A stretch of DNA of 64,000 bases from Epiperipatus broadwayi (taxonomy: Eukaryota > Onychophora > Udeonychophora > Euonychophora > Peripatidae): contig JAQFVV010000157.1 in NCBI GenBank assembly GCA_028023455.1, positions 496,001 to 560,000 of the forward strand. Reading direction: 5' to 3'. Shown one piece after another: positions 47,300-61,566 of the stretch. The notes beneath the pieces are model-generated. The model did no database searches. It was given only the letters and a program-made list of their open reading frames with translations, and was not told the DNA's origin. The position numbers and the translations under genes were made by a program. Position 1 is the first letter of the stretch, and every line of letters begins with the position of its first letter.

Positions 47300-48725
47300 A
47301 ATTAAATATTTATGTATAAACTATTAGTTAAGAAATATTTAAAAAACAAGAAATGATTGTACAGTCTTTATTGAATTCTATCCCTAGTCAAAAATCTGAT
47401 TGCTGATATGGTCACTATCCTTTTGAAATTTTTTGTTATTATAATTGTAATTTTTAAATTTTATTTGTTTGAAGTATGTACTTAATAAATTTAACTTTAA
47501 AATAATTTTGTTAGTTAATAATTTAAGTGTATATAAATTTCTTACATATATTATATATGATAAAGCTTTTTATTAATTATTATTAGTAAAATTGATTTCT
47601 AGATCAACATTTGTCAATGACATCCAATGTCTACATTCTTTCTCCTTTGCCATGTTATTTTATTTCTCTTCTGACTTGTCTCGAGTTCATAATTTTTTTT
47701 CGCATTCATTCTTTGTTGAGTTTTCCTTTTTCTATTTCTGTAATAATAAATACATCATTCAATATGTTGACAGTTTACTATCAACTATTCGCTACAGGTA
47801 CTAATGAAAATTATTATCTAAATTTTCTGGTATATATAGTGAATAAATTATTTAATATAAAGATATATATATATATAAATCCAGATAAAAAGGAAACATC
47901 CTTAGAATGGCCAAGCTTCCAAATTATTTAGCCAAACTTATTACAGTTTTTGTGATAATTAACCAGTTGCAATCCTTTTTTTCTCTAATTTGTTTTTCCT
48001 ATCTTTAATCTTACTCAAAGATGTGTTTGTAAATAGTTTTTTTTTTTTTGTAAATCATTACTATTATTAGAACAATACATAAATAAAACATGCGTTTTAA
48101 AGCAAAAAAAGCTTCTTTTAGCAAACTTTTATTGCATTTCCCAATGTAACTACATATTATTGACAATATATATAGATCATTACAACATCTAGATTTATAT
48201 ATACACAATTCCTTCCCCATTTTGTTCTCTCTTTTCTCCTTTCCTTTCATATACATATTATAAATATTTTACAGTAATGAAAAGTAACATTTTTAAGCAC
48301 TAATTTTGTTTAAGTTTAATTTTTATATTTGTGCATATAATTTTCATCTTGTTATATTTTATCTGATTCTACTCATGTCCATAAACATTCAAACATTCAG
48401 TTGTAACTACTGCATAGAAAAACCAACAACATTGTAGATGGGTTTTAAAATGCTTTTCAAACATACTGATATTATTTATCAATTATTACATAACAATAGT
48501 ATATGTCAATTGAATAATTATTTGGAATTTAGTTTTATGAAAACCTTAATGGATTTAAATTCATTTTCAACACCAATAGCATGTTTTTTTTTCAATATCT
48601 ACACAGTACAATCATGTTTGAAATGTAAAAGGGAAATTTAAATTATAAATAAGATTGGACAGAATAGTAGAAAGTAGTGAGACCATTATCAGATGGAAGT
48701 TATTATACATCTATACAATTAACGT
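47300..48725. other. non-coding, no recognised feature
   Basis: AT-rich DNA with several short AT-rich frames of no resemblance. No gene supported. Confidence 0.4.
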
Positions 48726-48759
48726 TTAGATAAATGCTTATCTTGAGTTGGTTTTTTGA

Positions 48760-48835
48760 ATCTAATGTTCCAACTCCTCACTGAAAAGACCCATAGTCGA
48801 AAACGGTCTGGGTATGGGGACAATCCAAGATAAAA
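48760..48835 (+). ncRNA. hammerhead-like core
   Basis: CTGAAAA (48781), a 3-bp stem GAC-CCATA-GTC and GAAAAC directly abut, as in hammerhead stem II. The one departure is A for the conserved G of CUGANGA. It is followed by GGTCTGGGTATGGGGACAA, parallel to the relic at 46860. Stems I and III were not resolved. Confidence 0.45.
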
Positions 48836-49690
48836 ATGATTTGAATGTTTAGAGTTCATTAGCATGCTCTTAATTTTACAAAAGACTTACAAGTAGTCTG
48901 TATTTGAACTTTGTTAAATATAAAACATATGAATAAGTGTAATAAAATTATAATAATTTTTAATTTAATAAAGAATGATTACTAACCATTTATATATATA
49001 TTTAAAAGATGATTTTAATAAATAACTGCTTGAAAAAAAAGACACTTATGAAATAAATTTATAAATATATATATACAGAATTTTGTGTAAAAAAAAAGAT
49101 CTTTCATTACAAATGTCTACAACATAAAATAAGAGTCAGAATAATAGTTCAAAATTCATTAGAAATTTTGCAATTTGCTTCTTATGCTGACAATGCTATT
49201 GACTGCAGAATTTTTTAAAATCTCTATAAATTTTATTTGAGTTTTCAATATTTTTTCAGGGCTAAATGAGATATGAAACAGAAGAGTTGGCAAGGAAAAT
49301 GAAAATTTGTGGAATCAAATATTGACTCATGTTCAAGAAATATTTAAGCAAACAGACGATAAAATTTAAATGTAAATATTTTTAAGAAGAAAAATAAGAC
49401 AATCTTTCCCAATATTTTTCAGTATCTCTAAAATATGAGTGTGTGTACATACATAAATGTGTGGGTGCATATATATACATATGTAAAAAATTTAATGAAC
49501 AGCAGATTTTTTATTTCCTAAAATTTATTTTAGGAAAATACTAGTAATAAAATAATAAAAAATTTCATAATTACATACACATATTATCTTTATGTTGTCT
49601 GAAAGAGAGTAATGATGACATTTTATCGGTGGGTAAAAGTTGAAGTATTTTAATCATTCAGTTGAAATGTTAAATATTTTTAGAAAAATT
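48836..49690. other. non-coding; possible LINE crumb
   Basis: Near 49160-49205 one frame reads QFASYADNAID, vaguely like an RT YADD block, but without supporting context. Otherwise AT-rich DNA. Confidence 0.25.
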
Positions 49691-49699
49691 CAAACTTTA

Positions 49700-49925
49700 T
49701 AATTTTTCAAATGCCTTCATGAATCTTGAGGTTAAGTGTTCAATGCCCATCCAAGAATGTCATTGATTATGTCAACAACACCCGAAGAAGATCTTGAGAA
49801 TATTTGAAATATTATATTCATACTAATTTTTGTATCATTAGAAGAAGTATAAGTCAAGTTTGAAGTTTTCTAAAAACATTCAACAATTCAAACAGATAAT
49901 GAAAATAGTCTAACATGCAATTACA
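49700..49925 (+). repeat. PLE 3'-region relic
   Basis: The order AGGTTAAGTGTTCAATGCCC, CAACAACACCCGAAGAAGAT, ATTTGAAATATT and GATAATGAAAATAGTCTAAC parallels the 3' region of the PLE dimer: GTGTGAGTTCAACTTC, CAGCAACACCTGAAGAAGAG, TTGAAACGTTGT and ATGATGAAAATAGTCCAAC. It is thus a diverged solo end of the same PLE group, with a decayed hammerhead-like core at 49781-49810. Confidence 0.55.
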
Positions 49926-50281
49926 AGTACTTCTCTTTATTGACAAGCAACTTCTATTTTTAAGTTATTGTAAAATCTCTGTGCATTTAAGTGCAACTGA
50001 AGAATGCTGAACTTGTAATGCTACAGTTCAATAAATCTTTTCTGGTAATCAAATATACATGATCTCCTGAGTTACTATTCAGTTGTTTTTAATGGGGAAA
50101 TAACTAATTTACCTATTTACTTTCAAATGATATTTTAACCACAATTCCTAATATGTCTATCGATGAATTTTGCATTTATAATAAATTTTAATTTGATAAT
50201 TGTAGCCTATTAATTTGTTGTTGCTTCTATACTTATTTCTCAATATTTTATTTATTCTAAATCTTTTTATAACTCTTCTTT
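49926..50281. other. non-coding, no recognised feature
   Basis: AT-rich; the last bases include the left target-site copy of the next SINE. Confidence 0.4.
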
Positions 50282-50364
50282 TTTTTTCATAAATCAAATG
50301 TGTTGACTGGGAAGTGAACCTGGCCCAGCTGTTTGGAAGGCAGCTATATTAACCACTAGGCCAC
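50282..50364 (-). mobile_element. tRNA-Gly-like SINE, copy 4
   Basis: Read on the minus strand: GGTGGCCTAGTGGTTAATAT, an anticodon arm CTGCCTTCCAA with TCC, AGGTTCACTTCCC (B box), then TCAACACATTTGATTTATG and an A-run. It lacks the first bases of copy 1. CTCTTCTTT lies on both sides (50273-50281, 50365-50373), a probable target duplication. Confidence 0.8.
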
Positions 50365-50547
50365 CTCTTCTTTCTATAGATATTTTCACAACTATATAGC
50401 AATACTGATTAAAAACACATTATTTTCCTTTAGTTTCACATACAATCTGTTATCAGCCAATTAGATTTAAAAAAAAAAACTACAAACAAATCTAGTAAAA
50501 ACAAAATATCACAAAAACAAAAATAGTGAAATAAAAATACAGTAATA

Positions 50548-50649
50548 GTCATGCATTGGTGGTCGAGAGGTCAGCGCGACTGCCTTGCACTTGCAGGCAG
50601 TAGCCCGGGTTGTGGGTTCGTGTCCTGGCCGATGCTATGACACTTAAAA
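50548..50649 (+). mobile_element. tRNA-like SINE, copy 3
   Basis: It starts GTCATGCATTGG and ends CCGATGCTATGACACTT plus an A-run. The acceptor-like GCATTGG pairs with CCGATGC, and GTCA with TGAC outside it. It has GGTCGAGAGGTCAGCGC (A-box region) and GGGTTCGTGTCC (B box). The 15-bp direct repeat AAAAATACAGTAATA at 50533-50547 and 50650-50664 flanks it. It belongs to the same subfamily as copy 2. Confidence 0.87.
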
Positions 50650-50664
50650 AAAAATACAGTAATA

Positions 50665-53639
50665 AAGAAGAATGATTATTTATAAAATGTAACTATTGAG
50701 AAAAGAGAATACAAAATAAAATGTATTTTGCAATAATGATAAAAATAGGAAATAGGATAGCATTTATTTAAGAGATTTAAAAAAAAAGAAAATTAAATGA
50801 ACTGGCATTATAGTAAAAAAAAAAAATGGACATTAAAAAAATGGACTTTGTAAGGTGATACATAGATTATACAATAGACAAATGAAGCTTTACAATACTA
50901 GATATTAATCTCACTTTATAAGTACTATGTAAACATTTTTATATAAATCCTATTAAATAATATTCACTTTTATTAAAATTATAATAAGTAATTATTATTA
51001 TTTTAAAATAAAATAAAAATTGTTACAATCTTATTAAAAAACAGCAACAACCATAACTTCAAATTTAAAAGATTCACCACCAGTTAAGATAGGATTGGTA
51101 GTGAACTGTGAAAGACAGCAGTGGTATAGACAATAAACGTCCTGTTATTATATAACCAATATGATATTTAATTTCATTTTTTTTTTTTTTTTTTATAATT
51201 AGAGAATTGTATTTTTTTATTATTAATAAATGTTCTCATTTTCAAATGAAAATTGACTTATATATTTTTTTCTTTATATATATAAAAACAATACTAAGTA
51301 ATATTTATATGGGAAGGTAAATTATTTTAATTAATTGCAACCACAAGATAATGCCCTAGAAAAAGCAACTTAGTTATAAAAAAAAAAAGCAACATAGTTA
51401 TTAAAAGAATCAGAATAATGGAGTACTTTTAAAAATTCTATCAATATATTTTAATAGCCATTAAATAAATAATCAAATGTCTTTATTGCTTGTGAGTTCA
51501 TAAAAAAAATCTGAGTGCTGAATTTAAAGATCTGATGTTCCAGAGTCTGAAACTGCATTAGGAAAACAGGTACTTAAATTACATGAATGAAGATTGGCAT
51601 TATCAACAGTAACAATACAGGAAAGAAAGTTAATATCATTAGATATGCATTTTCAGGAGAATGCCATAGTCGTCTAAATGCTTTTCAGGAAAAATACTTC
51701 ATATAATCAGAATCCAACTTAATGCAATTAAAAACATTTATATTAAATTATTTATATATGCAAAACAAGGCATTATGTTATCCAAAATATATAATGCTTT
51801 CCATTAAAAAGTATATCAAATACACATATACTTAATGCTTTGAAATGATTACATTTTACAAATAAATGAATAAAATTTGATTCTTACTATTGCAAAAGTA
51901 GCAAATAATATAGACGGATCTGTTTGTAAATCTTACTGATTTTGTTTAGAGTTAAAGTTACAATTAAAATAACCAGCAGAAATAATGGTGAATGGAATAC
52001 AAAGAATTTTATACTGAGTACTGTTAAAGTCAAGGGTTTGAATAACTTTTAACATTGAATATGTTTCTGTCATATAATAAAAATAAGATCTATAAGTAAA
52101 AAGATAATTAAATTTTTTTTATTTTTATTATTTGAATGTTCATTAACATAATTCAGGTTTTATCAGGATATCAGTAATTTTCATTTAAAATATTAATGAT
52201 GTAAGTCAAAGTTTTATTGAACATTTTTATAGTGATATACAAATATATATAAATTTGTTTCAATATATCTTGAAGTTTTCAAATATCCCTTGAGCAGTAA
52301 TGCTAAAAATTTTCAACTAATTCATTGTTAAGTTTGTTAAATTTTCCTTTGAATGTTTTTTTTTTAGAAGAATCATTGGTGAATCTGTTAGAAATTCTTA
52401 TTTGTTTTTAAATGATAAATCTATTGATGTTTCAAAGTCAGTTTCAGAGTATCAAAAGAACAGAAATGGGGAGTAATCACTGGGATTTGTTGATCAGTTA
52501 AGGATAAGTTAGCAACAACAACAAAAAAGAATTAACTGTCATGTCAGATCATTCATCATTATTAAAACTGATAATAGAGAACACCACTTGCAAAGAAATA
52601 TTATTACATTTCTTGAGTTCTACTGTGTATATATTTGATTTATGATAAGCTAATAAAAGCCAAACAAATAACTTTTTGAATTATTATATGAGAAAAAAAT
52701 CTATTGGGTAAAGATATTTTTCAATTAATAAAAAGTATTGATAATTTGCAATTTATTAACTCAAGCTTAAAAAAAAAAAATCAGCATTAAAATATAATTA
52801 CATTTATTAAATTTGAGACATTTGAAACAATCATTACGATATAATTAATCACAGTATGATCTAAGTAAGAGAAAAAATATTTAGCAGATGAAGTAATATA
52901 TTAAGTAAATCATAATCATATTCCTGGTATAATTTATTTTCCTAACTGTGTATTTAATTATCTTTTTTAATATTTACTATGATACTTCATGTGTTAGATG
53001 AAATTTTGTATAATGTATTGTATTATGATTCAAGGTCTAGAAGTAAACAAATAATTCTTTCAAAGGAAATAGATTTAAGTTCTTTAGAGACATAATATAT
53101 TGTTTTGGTAATTTGATGAACAATATTCTAATGATATATTACTTGTTTCTTTAAATGATATTTGATTGAGATAAATATTCAGGCAAAGATTCTTATGGTC
53201 TTAAATGCAGGTATCAATTTTAACAGTATGTATATTTTTAAATGTCAGCTATCTCCAGCTTTGACAGGATGCTTATGTAGTTGACAGTATACTATATAAT
53301 ATAAAATACAAATGAGAGTGCTAGGTTTTGATTAATGATTCTCTTACAAAAGTTGTTAAATTTTACAAAAGTTTTGAAATTAATTTTTTTTTAAACCTTT
53401 AATACTGAATTATCTAATTGAACAAACTTAGCCAAAATCAGTCTCATATTATGGTCTGATGTTTGTTTCCTCAGTTACAAGATCAATACTAGAGTTGATA
53501 AAAAGCAAACTTATTTATATTTATTGTGTATTCAAATTTAGGCACCCAGAATACCATAAATCAATAAATGAAATTTAAATAAGAACTGGATAAAAACAAA
53601 ATGTAATTAATAGTGAAAAGTTATTGAAATATTCATATA
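50665..53639. other. non-coding, no recognised gene
   Basis: Very AT-rich with long A- and T-runs (51177-51196). No frame with family resemblance and no paired repeat noted. Confidence 0.4.
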
Positions 53640-53850
53640 TATAGTTCACTTATGGTTCAATTCCCATGATGCCTGTAACAATTAGCTGTTTTCCGGATGG
53701 TTTCCATTGGCCTCAGTTTCCAAAATACTTTGGCTTGACTCCTCAAATTAATGGAATTCTTTGGCTTCATTCAGCTGCAGCTTATGATCACATTGACTCC
53801 ACACTAGAGCACTGTCCCATCACTTAAGTTTCTTTCAGTTACTGTTCATT
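53640..53850 (+). repeat. possible SINE or repeat remnant
   Basis: GGTTCAATTCCCATG resembles a pol III B box. The following 180 bp are less AT-rich than the flanks. No A box or duplication found, so this is weak. Confidence 0.2.
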
Positions 53851-55369
53851 AAAATCTCCCACCAACAATTCACTTAATAAAGCTAATGGAATCAGAGCCA
53901 CACACTTTGCTGCACATACTATTTATTCATGCATTTTGGCTTCTGGCAATCCAGGGTTCATCCTTGATTATTATCAGTCTTGTTTTGCTCTTGGTGTTTT
54001 TAATTAGTTCAACTTTTATTGTATCGAGAAATATTTGTAATTATTTCTTGGTATTTACCAAACGCAATTTTCTTATCACAAATTATGTAAATATTTTCTA
54101 TTGTTAAATCCTAAGCAAAATTAATCATTAATTAAACCTTTTCACTTTCTATCTGATTTAATTATACAATATTTCGCTTTTCTTAAATTATTTTGCCCAA
54201 ACAGTTCATTAATTTTACTCTTATCAGTTTGCGATCTAGAAAAAATATATACCTTTAATATATTTTCTTTACTTTTTCTCAAGTACAAAAAGACTTGTAT
54301 AATTTATAATTATTGAATTGCAATGTAGATATTTTTACAAACACGACAATATTGGAATCGATTGTTTAGGTCTTAATATTACGATGACAATCCATAAGTA
54401 ACATTTTTATTTTTTGAGAAATCAAACCAATAAAAAAAAAATATTAATTATTAGTTATTATCTTTAATTTGTTTGATCCTAAAAATAATCATGAGCTACT
54501 AAGATAGAATTAGATTGTTTCTGGAATTACAGATATCAAATTTATTATTTCTAATATTCATTACCCAAAAACATTGTTTTATTTTGACCAGAACTTTTCA
54601 AAGAATGAATTTCCTTTTTTTTTAATTACAAAAATGATCAATAAAATTTTTATCTTCGCTATTTTGTGAAAATATCTTCATGTTTGAACTTATAGATAAA
54701 GTACTTTTTATTATAAAACTATCAACTGCCATACAATTTGAATCAATAATATTTATTCTTTGTTTGTTTCTTGGAGAAATAAATTTTCTTTCATTTTTTG
54801 GAACAATAATTTTCTAAAAACTTTTTATAGATTTTAATAAATGGATAAATTTTAGCTAATTATTATTTTTAACTATTTCTTAAAACTGATAAATAAAAGC
54901 AAAAAATTAAACTTAAGCTTTTAAATATTTTTTTTTTTTTTTTTTACAAATGTATAAAACAATCTACACCCCATCCCACACAGTTTTTTGAAAATATATG
55001 GCTAATGACACAATTAAAGACCTATGACCCACAAGATGCATTTATGCTAAATCAGCATTCATCACTTGGCCCAGATCACCATTTTTTATACATATCTTTA
55101 TTATATGTATAGTATTTATCAATAGTATACAGTTCCATTTTGATATACAAGTGTCAAAACTTATTCCAATCACAACTTTGAAAACAATCCACACAATAAT
55201 AATTAATAAACTATAACATAATTGTACATTTGTAAATAAACAATAAACTATAAGTATTAAATAAAAATTCGAGACATAAATTTTAAAAATATTTTGTATA
55301 ATATCAATTATTTGAATTCATTTTCTATGTTTACCAAGAATATTTTTGCATTTTTTTTTTTAATAAGAA
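53851..55369. other. non-coding; weak repeat copy near 55000
   Basis: The block at about 55000-55130 (CATTCATCACTTGGCCCAGATC, cut here as related words TTGGCCCAGATC and TACATATCTTTATTA) is similar to the interior of the element at 20189. Otherwise AT-rich DNA. Confidence 0.35.
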
Positions 55370-55409
55370 AAAAAGAATTTATTCATGAAATTTGTTGAGA
55401 AGTTACATT

Positions 55410-56520
55410 GAATTTATGCACACATTAGAAACATAAACTGGAATAGGAAGTCTCTGAGTTTATTACTAGTCATCCAGGAGATTGGGTTATGACAAGGTTT
55501 CTCCGTGCAGTCTTTCCGGAGCAGAAGTCGGTCTCTGCTCCTGAACTTCTTCATGATCTGCAGATAAACTGCCCAAGGGCTGAGATCGATTGGTTTGAAC
55601 ACCATCGTACACCTTGTGAGCCAAATTAAAAAAAAGATAAAGACAGCCATTCTAATGACTGCAAAAATGCTGCTTTTGAATGCTCAAGAAAGCAATAGTA
55701 TATTTGTAGTTAGGAGGATCATTGGCCACTATCCTAGACTGCAGCTGACCAAGAAAGGGACAATGGAAGAAAAGATGTACAGTTTCATCGCCGGTCTTGC
55801 ATAGGCCAAACAGCAGCTCCAGCTTCTGAAAATCTTTCCTCCACACTAGAAAATAATTAGTGGGGAGAGAGGCAAGGTTATATTTTAGAACAAAATCAAT
55901 ATATTTGAGTTCATAAGCCCAAAGTCTTGACCTCTTAATAATTAGCCTGTTGCAGAGATTTAACTGAATTGGAATTTTGTCTTGTTTGAAGTAACATGAG
56001 CCTGTTAACATCCCAATAGTTGCTTTTAATCTCCAAGGTTCGCCTGCTAATGGGAAATAGTTTGGTTATGTCTTCTCTTAAGTCCTTGATCCATTTGCTT
56101 GGAAGTAGCAGTGGGGGGTCAGTAGGTTCAAGATTGAGATGGATTGTGCTTAAGACACTGATCACTTTTTGAGCATAGAATACGTATAGTGCATGCAACC
56201 CCAAGTCCATTCAGTTCTTGAGGTTTCTGTGCTTTGGACAAACTGATGGCTATGCATTTGCCATCCCAAAGCAGTTTGGAGCAGATCAAGTTGATTTTAT
56301 TCAGAAAGGACTTGTTGGCTTTATGGTCAGGAGGTAGTAGTTGATGCGTGGAAATACCATCATGTTCAGAAGTGCCATCTTGCCAGGAAGTGATAGGGAG
56401 ATCATGGTTAGGGATCTGACCACTTTTGTTGTTTTTTCCAAGATGGATTGCTGTATTTCTTTTCTGATTGCCATCCTGGACAGTGCTATCAGGACTCCAT
56501 TTTTTTTTATTAAGAAGGCA
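55410..56520 (-). pseudogene. LINE ORF2 C-terminal region (L1/Tx1-like), broken
   Basis: Minus-strand frames join as one protein tail. First MISLSLPGKMALLNMMVFPR, INYYLLTIKP and FLNKINLICSKLLWDGK (about 56470-56230), the post-RT block SLxGRxxLxN / FLW of L1/Tx1-type LINEs. Then WIKDLREDITKLF (56210-55935 frame), then a 120-codon frame (56011-55652) with LKYNLASLPTNYFLVWRKDF, then LCKTGDETVHLFFHCPF, the CCHC-like tail motif. Last, IWLTRCTMVFKP (55650-55414). Three or more frame breaks are present. RT motifs are missing. A poly(A)-like run at about 55350-55362 (T-run on the plus strand) marks the 3' end. Confidence 0.8.
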
Positions 56521-59500
56521 TATATAATAGCAGTCCTACTAAGCAGAAATTGGTGTATATATAATTTATTTACTTATTATTCTACACTGATAAATAAATA
56601 TATCCATTCTAGAATAAGATTATTAATGAATGTCTGCATAATTCATTTATATATGATTTTTTAAAATACACACACACATATATATATTTCAATGAGACAT
56701 ATCTATATTTATATTATATAATAAATAAATAAATAAATTTAAAAACTGACATAAACATATAGTAATACAAATATAATGAAACTAACAATGAGATATAACT
56801 ACCAAAGAACTTAAAAACAATTTTCTAGGGGGGGGGTATATTAAAAATACATTATACTTTTCATTCAAATACCTTAGAAATTTCCAATCCATGGCCCAAC
56901 AATTCCTTACTTATTTCACCAGTACCTAATAGATCAGTGATGTACAAATATAAAGTATTATTCAGCATTGCTAGCCTCCGATTATTGGCTTTACCATGAG
57001 GGGTTTTGAATAACGATGAGCTTATTGTTTCACCTTTTAACTAAAAATAAATAAATAAAATATATATTTTTAAAAAACTAGCATTTTAAAATAAAAATCT
57101 AATATTGGACTAAGCTTTTACTATAATTATATGCATGTAAGTTCAATCAAAACAATTGCACCATAAAATTTCATAAATATTTTTTAATTCTATAAGAATT
57201 TATTTTATCTATTTTCTGCATTAATTGTAATGATTTAGTAAATGTTTATATATTTAACAGCAGAACAGATTTTTTTCATCTTACAAATATTTATTTTACT
57301 CAGCTAAGTGCTTTCAATACTAAAACATAAGAGCATTATACAGTTAAAGTCCATTAACTTCTTATTTTAGAGTTGTTTTGTATATTATACATCAAATTAG
57401 CATAAAATTGAATTTTAGAAGTGAATTTACATTTTAATAACTGTACAGAAAGTTGTAGATGCCAATATTTTTAGAAAGAGGGGTGCTATGATTATGATAA
57501 ATTTTAGTATTGAAAATGCTTAGCTGAATAAAATAAATATTTCTAATATGAAGAAAACCTGTTCCACTGTTAAATATATAAACATTTATTAAATATTTTT
57601 TAAGCAAATTTTTTATTTAATTACAAAGCAAAAAGAAGAAATAAATTAACATTATTTACAAATGTTAGTTGTGGCATTTCTTATTTTATGCTAGAGAGAA
57701 TAGCCTTTAATAGTTAAGTAGAATTCAAATGAAAAAATCACAGAAATTTGATATTGTATTGAACAATTTTTAAAATCATTAATTCTTCAATTAAATATTT
57801 TAGTTTTCAGTGTTAAAGAAATATGAAATCACTGAAAAAGACTGCAGCAACAGAGAAAATAAATGTTACATATAAGATGTAAAAAGATAACACTAATAGT
57901 GAAGGATCAATCTTATCAAATATAACAAGTTAATTGCTTTATCTCAGCAAAGATCTGACATCACTCATATAAAATTTGTAACAATTATTATAATTTCTTT
58001 AATCAAAGTATACTAATTATTATCGAATATATGTAAAACCACTACATTATTTATTATATTCAAACTAATAAAATTCAGGGTCACAGATAGTTAAAAATAA
58101 AAACTTTAACTTCCCTGTGATATAACCTGAACTTGTGCAAGTAGTTTATCAGTTTAAAAAGCAGCTGCATACTAGGTTCATGCTATAATTTAGACATGGT
58201 GAATAAAGGCTGATTTATTAAAAAAATTAAGCTCTAAGCATAGGTGGACCATCTATGCTTTTAAAACATTTACTGACAGGATAGTGTGTGTCAATTCTAT
58301 AGCACATGCATGAAGAGTAATTTTTACACACAATACTATAACTATATATATATATATATAGTACTGATAACCTGCACAGACTATCTTTAAATACAATTAA
58401 TGGGTGTAATTTTCATAGATTCATATATAAAGTAAATAAGGATGGAGATGACTGAACTTAAAAATGGTTATATTTCCCAAATCACCTCAACAAAATCAAC
58501 ACTAAGGAAACAAACTTCAGTAAAAACAATTGTATTAATCTTAAATCTTAACAGCTCTTAGTTACCAATACTGTCCTACATTCAGGTCTTGAAGAATTTA
58601 CATCAAGAAAATTTGCACATTCCATATATTTATATTTACATCACTTTTAATAATGTCATTGCATCCTGCTTTATACTTCTACTGATATTACAATTATTGT
58701 TATCATTTTAATAAATAATTCATTAGGTATTTAGCTAGTCAGTGTGTGAAACTTTATTTTTAGACCATCTTTTCTAGATATCTTCCACTTATCTGTTGCG
58801 GAGGCAGATCCTTGCCTACACATACAATCTGTGCTGAGCTACAATTTTTATTCCAAACTCAGTTCTAAGCTGATTCAAACAAAAATAACAAATAAAATTT
58901 CCAGGTTACTAAATCTATCTCTGTCATTACTTGATTAATTTTCCAAAGGCATGTGCTAAAAAGAATGAAAAAGGAATTCTGAGATAAAAATGCAATTTAT
59001 AATATTAAAAATAAAATGTTGTTGCATGAACATACATCCCATTATCACAATTAATATAGGAAAATGACCAATGATATGCCAGGCTCATGATGACTAGATT
59101 TCACATTAAGTAAGTGAAGACAATAAAAAAAAGTGAAGCTGACAGAGAGAAACAATATCTAATCTTTGATCAATTATCTTATCCTACAAGGCAATAGAGG
59201 GTCCTTTTCAATGGACACTCATAGTTAATCTTTATATCTGAAGATCATTCTGCAACCCATCATCTGTACTCTTCATTGACAGCCTGAAAACAGCATCCGA
59301 CATGTAGTAAAAAATAAAATAGCAATGTTATATCATGCATAAATAATGCAAATATTTTAAATTATAACTATTTAATGTTTTTTTTAAAAAAATAAGAGAA
59401 TACTTGTAAATAAATAATGAATAACCTTATATTATATTAGACTAATTTTCATTTTTCTAAGTCAAATTTATCCAGTTATACCCTTCTTTAATGTAAGAAT

Positions 59501-61566
59501 GAAAAACTGAAGTAAATATATATTTATTTATTTTTTAAAAATTTTTTTCAATGTTTACATATCTTGTAATAATTTTGTCCATTAAGAATAAATGTTTCCC
59601 TACTATTACCTGTAGGAAATATTAAAATAAATCTTTTTTTTAAAATTTATTTAATTGCTGCAAACTTAACTTTTATTATATATTTTTTAAAAGTAAACTA
59701 AAACAAATACAGACTTCATCTATATCTGAAGAAAAAGACTCATTAATCATTAATACAACTTCATTTTCTAATGGTATTTTACAAAAAAATCATTCTCCAA
59801 GTCTTCACTACTGTTTAGGATTTATGGATTATATAATTTAATGCAGTGGTAGAATGGTGGACAATGGAACTCAAGGTTCATGAACCATGGTTCCAGCTTT
59901 ATTATTTCTGGTTCTTGAACTTTTTATGAGCTCCCAAGCAATAAACCATTGGACAAATATAAAATATTATTTTAATAGTAAGATATACTTAATTTAATCA
60001 AAATTATTACAATTATAAAAACATATAAAAATAGTAAATCATTGGGAAAGAAAATTATTCAATTTTCAGAATCTTTTAATAATTCCATAGACATATCAAT
60101 ATTCTAGTTTAATTATGCTAAATTTTCCTTACTTAATACGACACATTTCTCAAAAAGGAGAATTTAGACAATTTTTTTTTTCATATTCCAAATGTTTATT
60201 ATGACAGAATTCCAACTGGGAATAAACAAAGATTAAAAATATGTATATAAAAACAAATTGTGACCTCTTATGATTTGACAAGAAGATTCTGGGTCTTAAA
60301 ACATTATATCCAGCTTTTGAATTTAAGTCATTATTTCACTAGGTTACAGTCATTATTTCACTAGGTTATATGAGATGTAATATAACATACATTTAACTTT
60401 TAATTAAAAAAAAAAAAAAATTTGGACAATTTCTTAAATAAAAAGCAAGGATAAAAACAATTTGAATAAATGAAATTGGATTAAATGGCATTCAAAATTT
60501 GATATATACATTATGATGAAATAATCTGTCATTATTAATAATTTATGATTATTGCTAATAATTATTACTTGCTTCAAAACATAATAAGAATATTACAAAA
60601 ATACAAAGAATGTTATTTTAGTTTGTATAAAATTAATACCAGAAATCAAATTTTCATTTAACTTTTCACAAAATATTTACCTGAAAATTTTATATATATA
60701 ATTCCAAAATATTTAGCATCAGATTATCAGAGAATCATCTAATAACTACTAATATTTGATATACAATATAACACCATTACAAAATAATTTTGCATAGTAT
60801 ATAAAATATATGGTTTATTTTATAACAAATATATTAAACAATTTTTTGTCACAAAATTCACAATGATTAGTATAATTGTTTTTAGTATATTTATGCAGCT
60901 GTTGTATATAATTTTAAAAATTATTTATTATAATTTATATGAAAACCAGTATAATGGATTTAATTATTTTTCATTTTTGATGATAGAAAAACTAATGAAA
61001 AGCAAAACAGTCAAATTCTAATTATGGAAAAGATTTAATAATGATAATAAAGCATAAAACTGTAAAAAACAACAACAACTTATGATATAATAATTTGAAA
61101 TATAAATTATTACTTACTAATATAAAATATAAATTCATATCAGTAACATTAAAAAATTAAAAATTAAAGCCATTAATTTAATGTAAAAATGATTGCCAAC
61201 TAGCATTTCACTTCAAATTAATAAACCCAAAACAAAACACTAATATGACATATAAAGATTAGATTTATCAATTTAATTGAAGTGTAAAAACTGATTCACT
61301 ATAAGAACACAAATATATATATAACAAATATAACAAGTCAAAATGATAGAAATAGAAAGTAAAAAAAAAAAACTATTTGAAATTGCAGGATATGAAATAT
61401 ATCTTGTTGTGTTTTTTATAATGAGATGCATTTTACTAAAATTCACTAAATTATTAAGAATAAATAAAATAAACATTTAATATTAAAAATAATTTTTTGA
61501 TTTATTCTCCAATAAAAATAACATTATATAATGTTCCTCCCACCCCCAAAAAATACTATATTGAAT
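56521..61566. other. non-coding, no recognised gene
   Basis: Five kilobases of AT-rich DNA. GC-richer words near 56900-57020, 58790-58850 and 59200-59300 could not be assigned. A TATATATATATA tract lies near 58345. I see no exon with confidence. Confidence 0.35.

Noticed and set aside
49160-49205. YADNAID as a LINE catalytic motif
   Set aside because: Only one short block matches; flanks have stops and no other RT motif.
55595-55804. Plus-strand frame over the 55-kb LINE
   Set aside because: Shadow of the minus-strand LINE frames.
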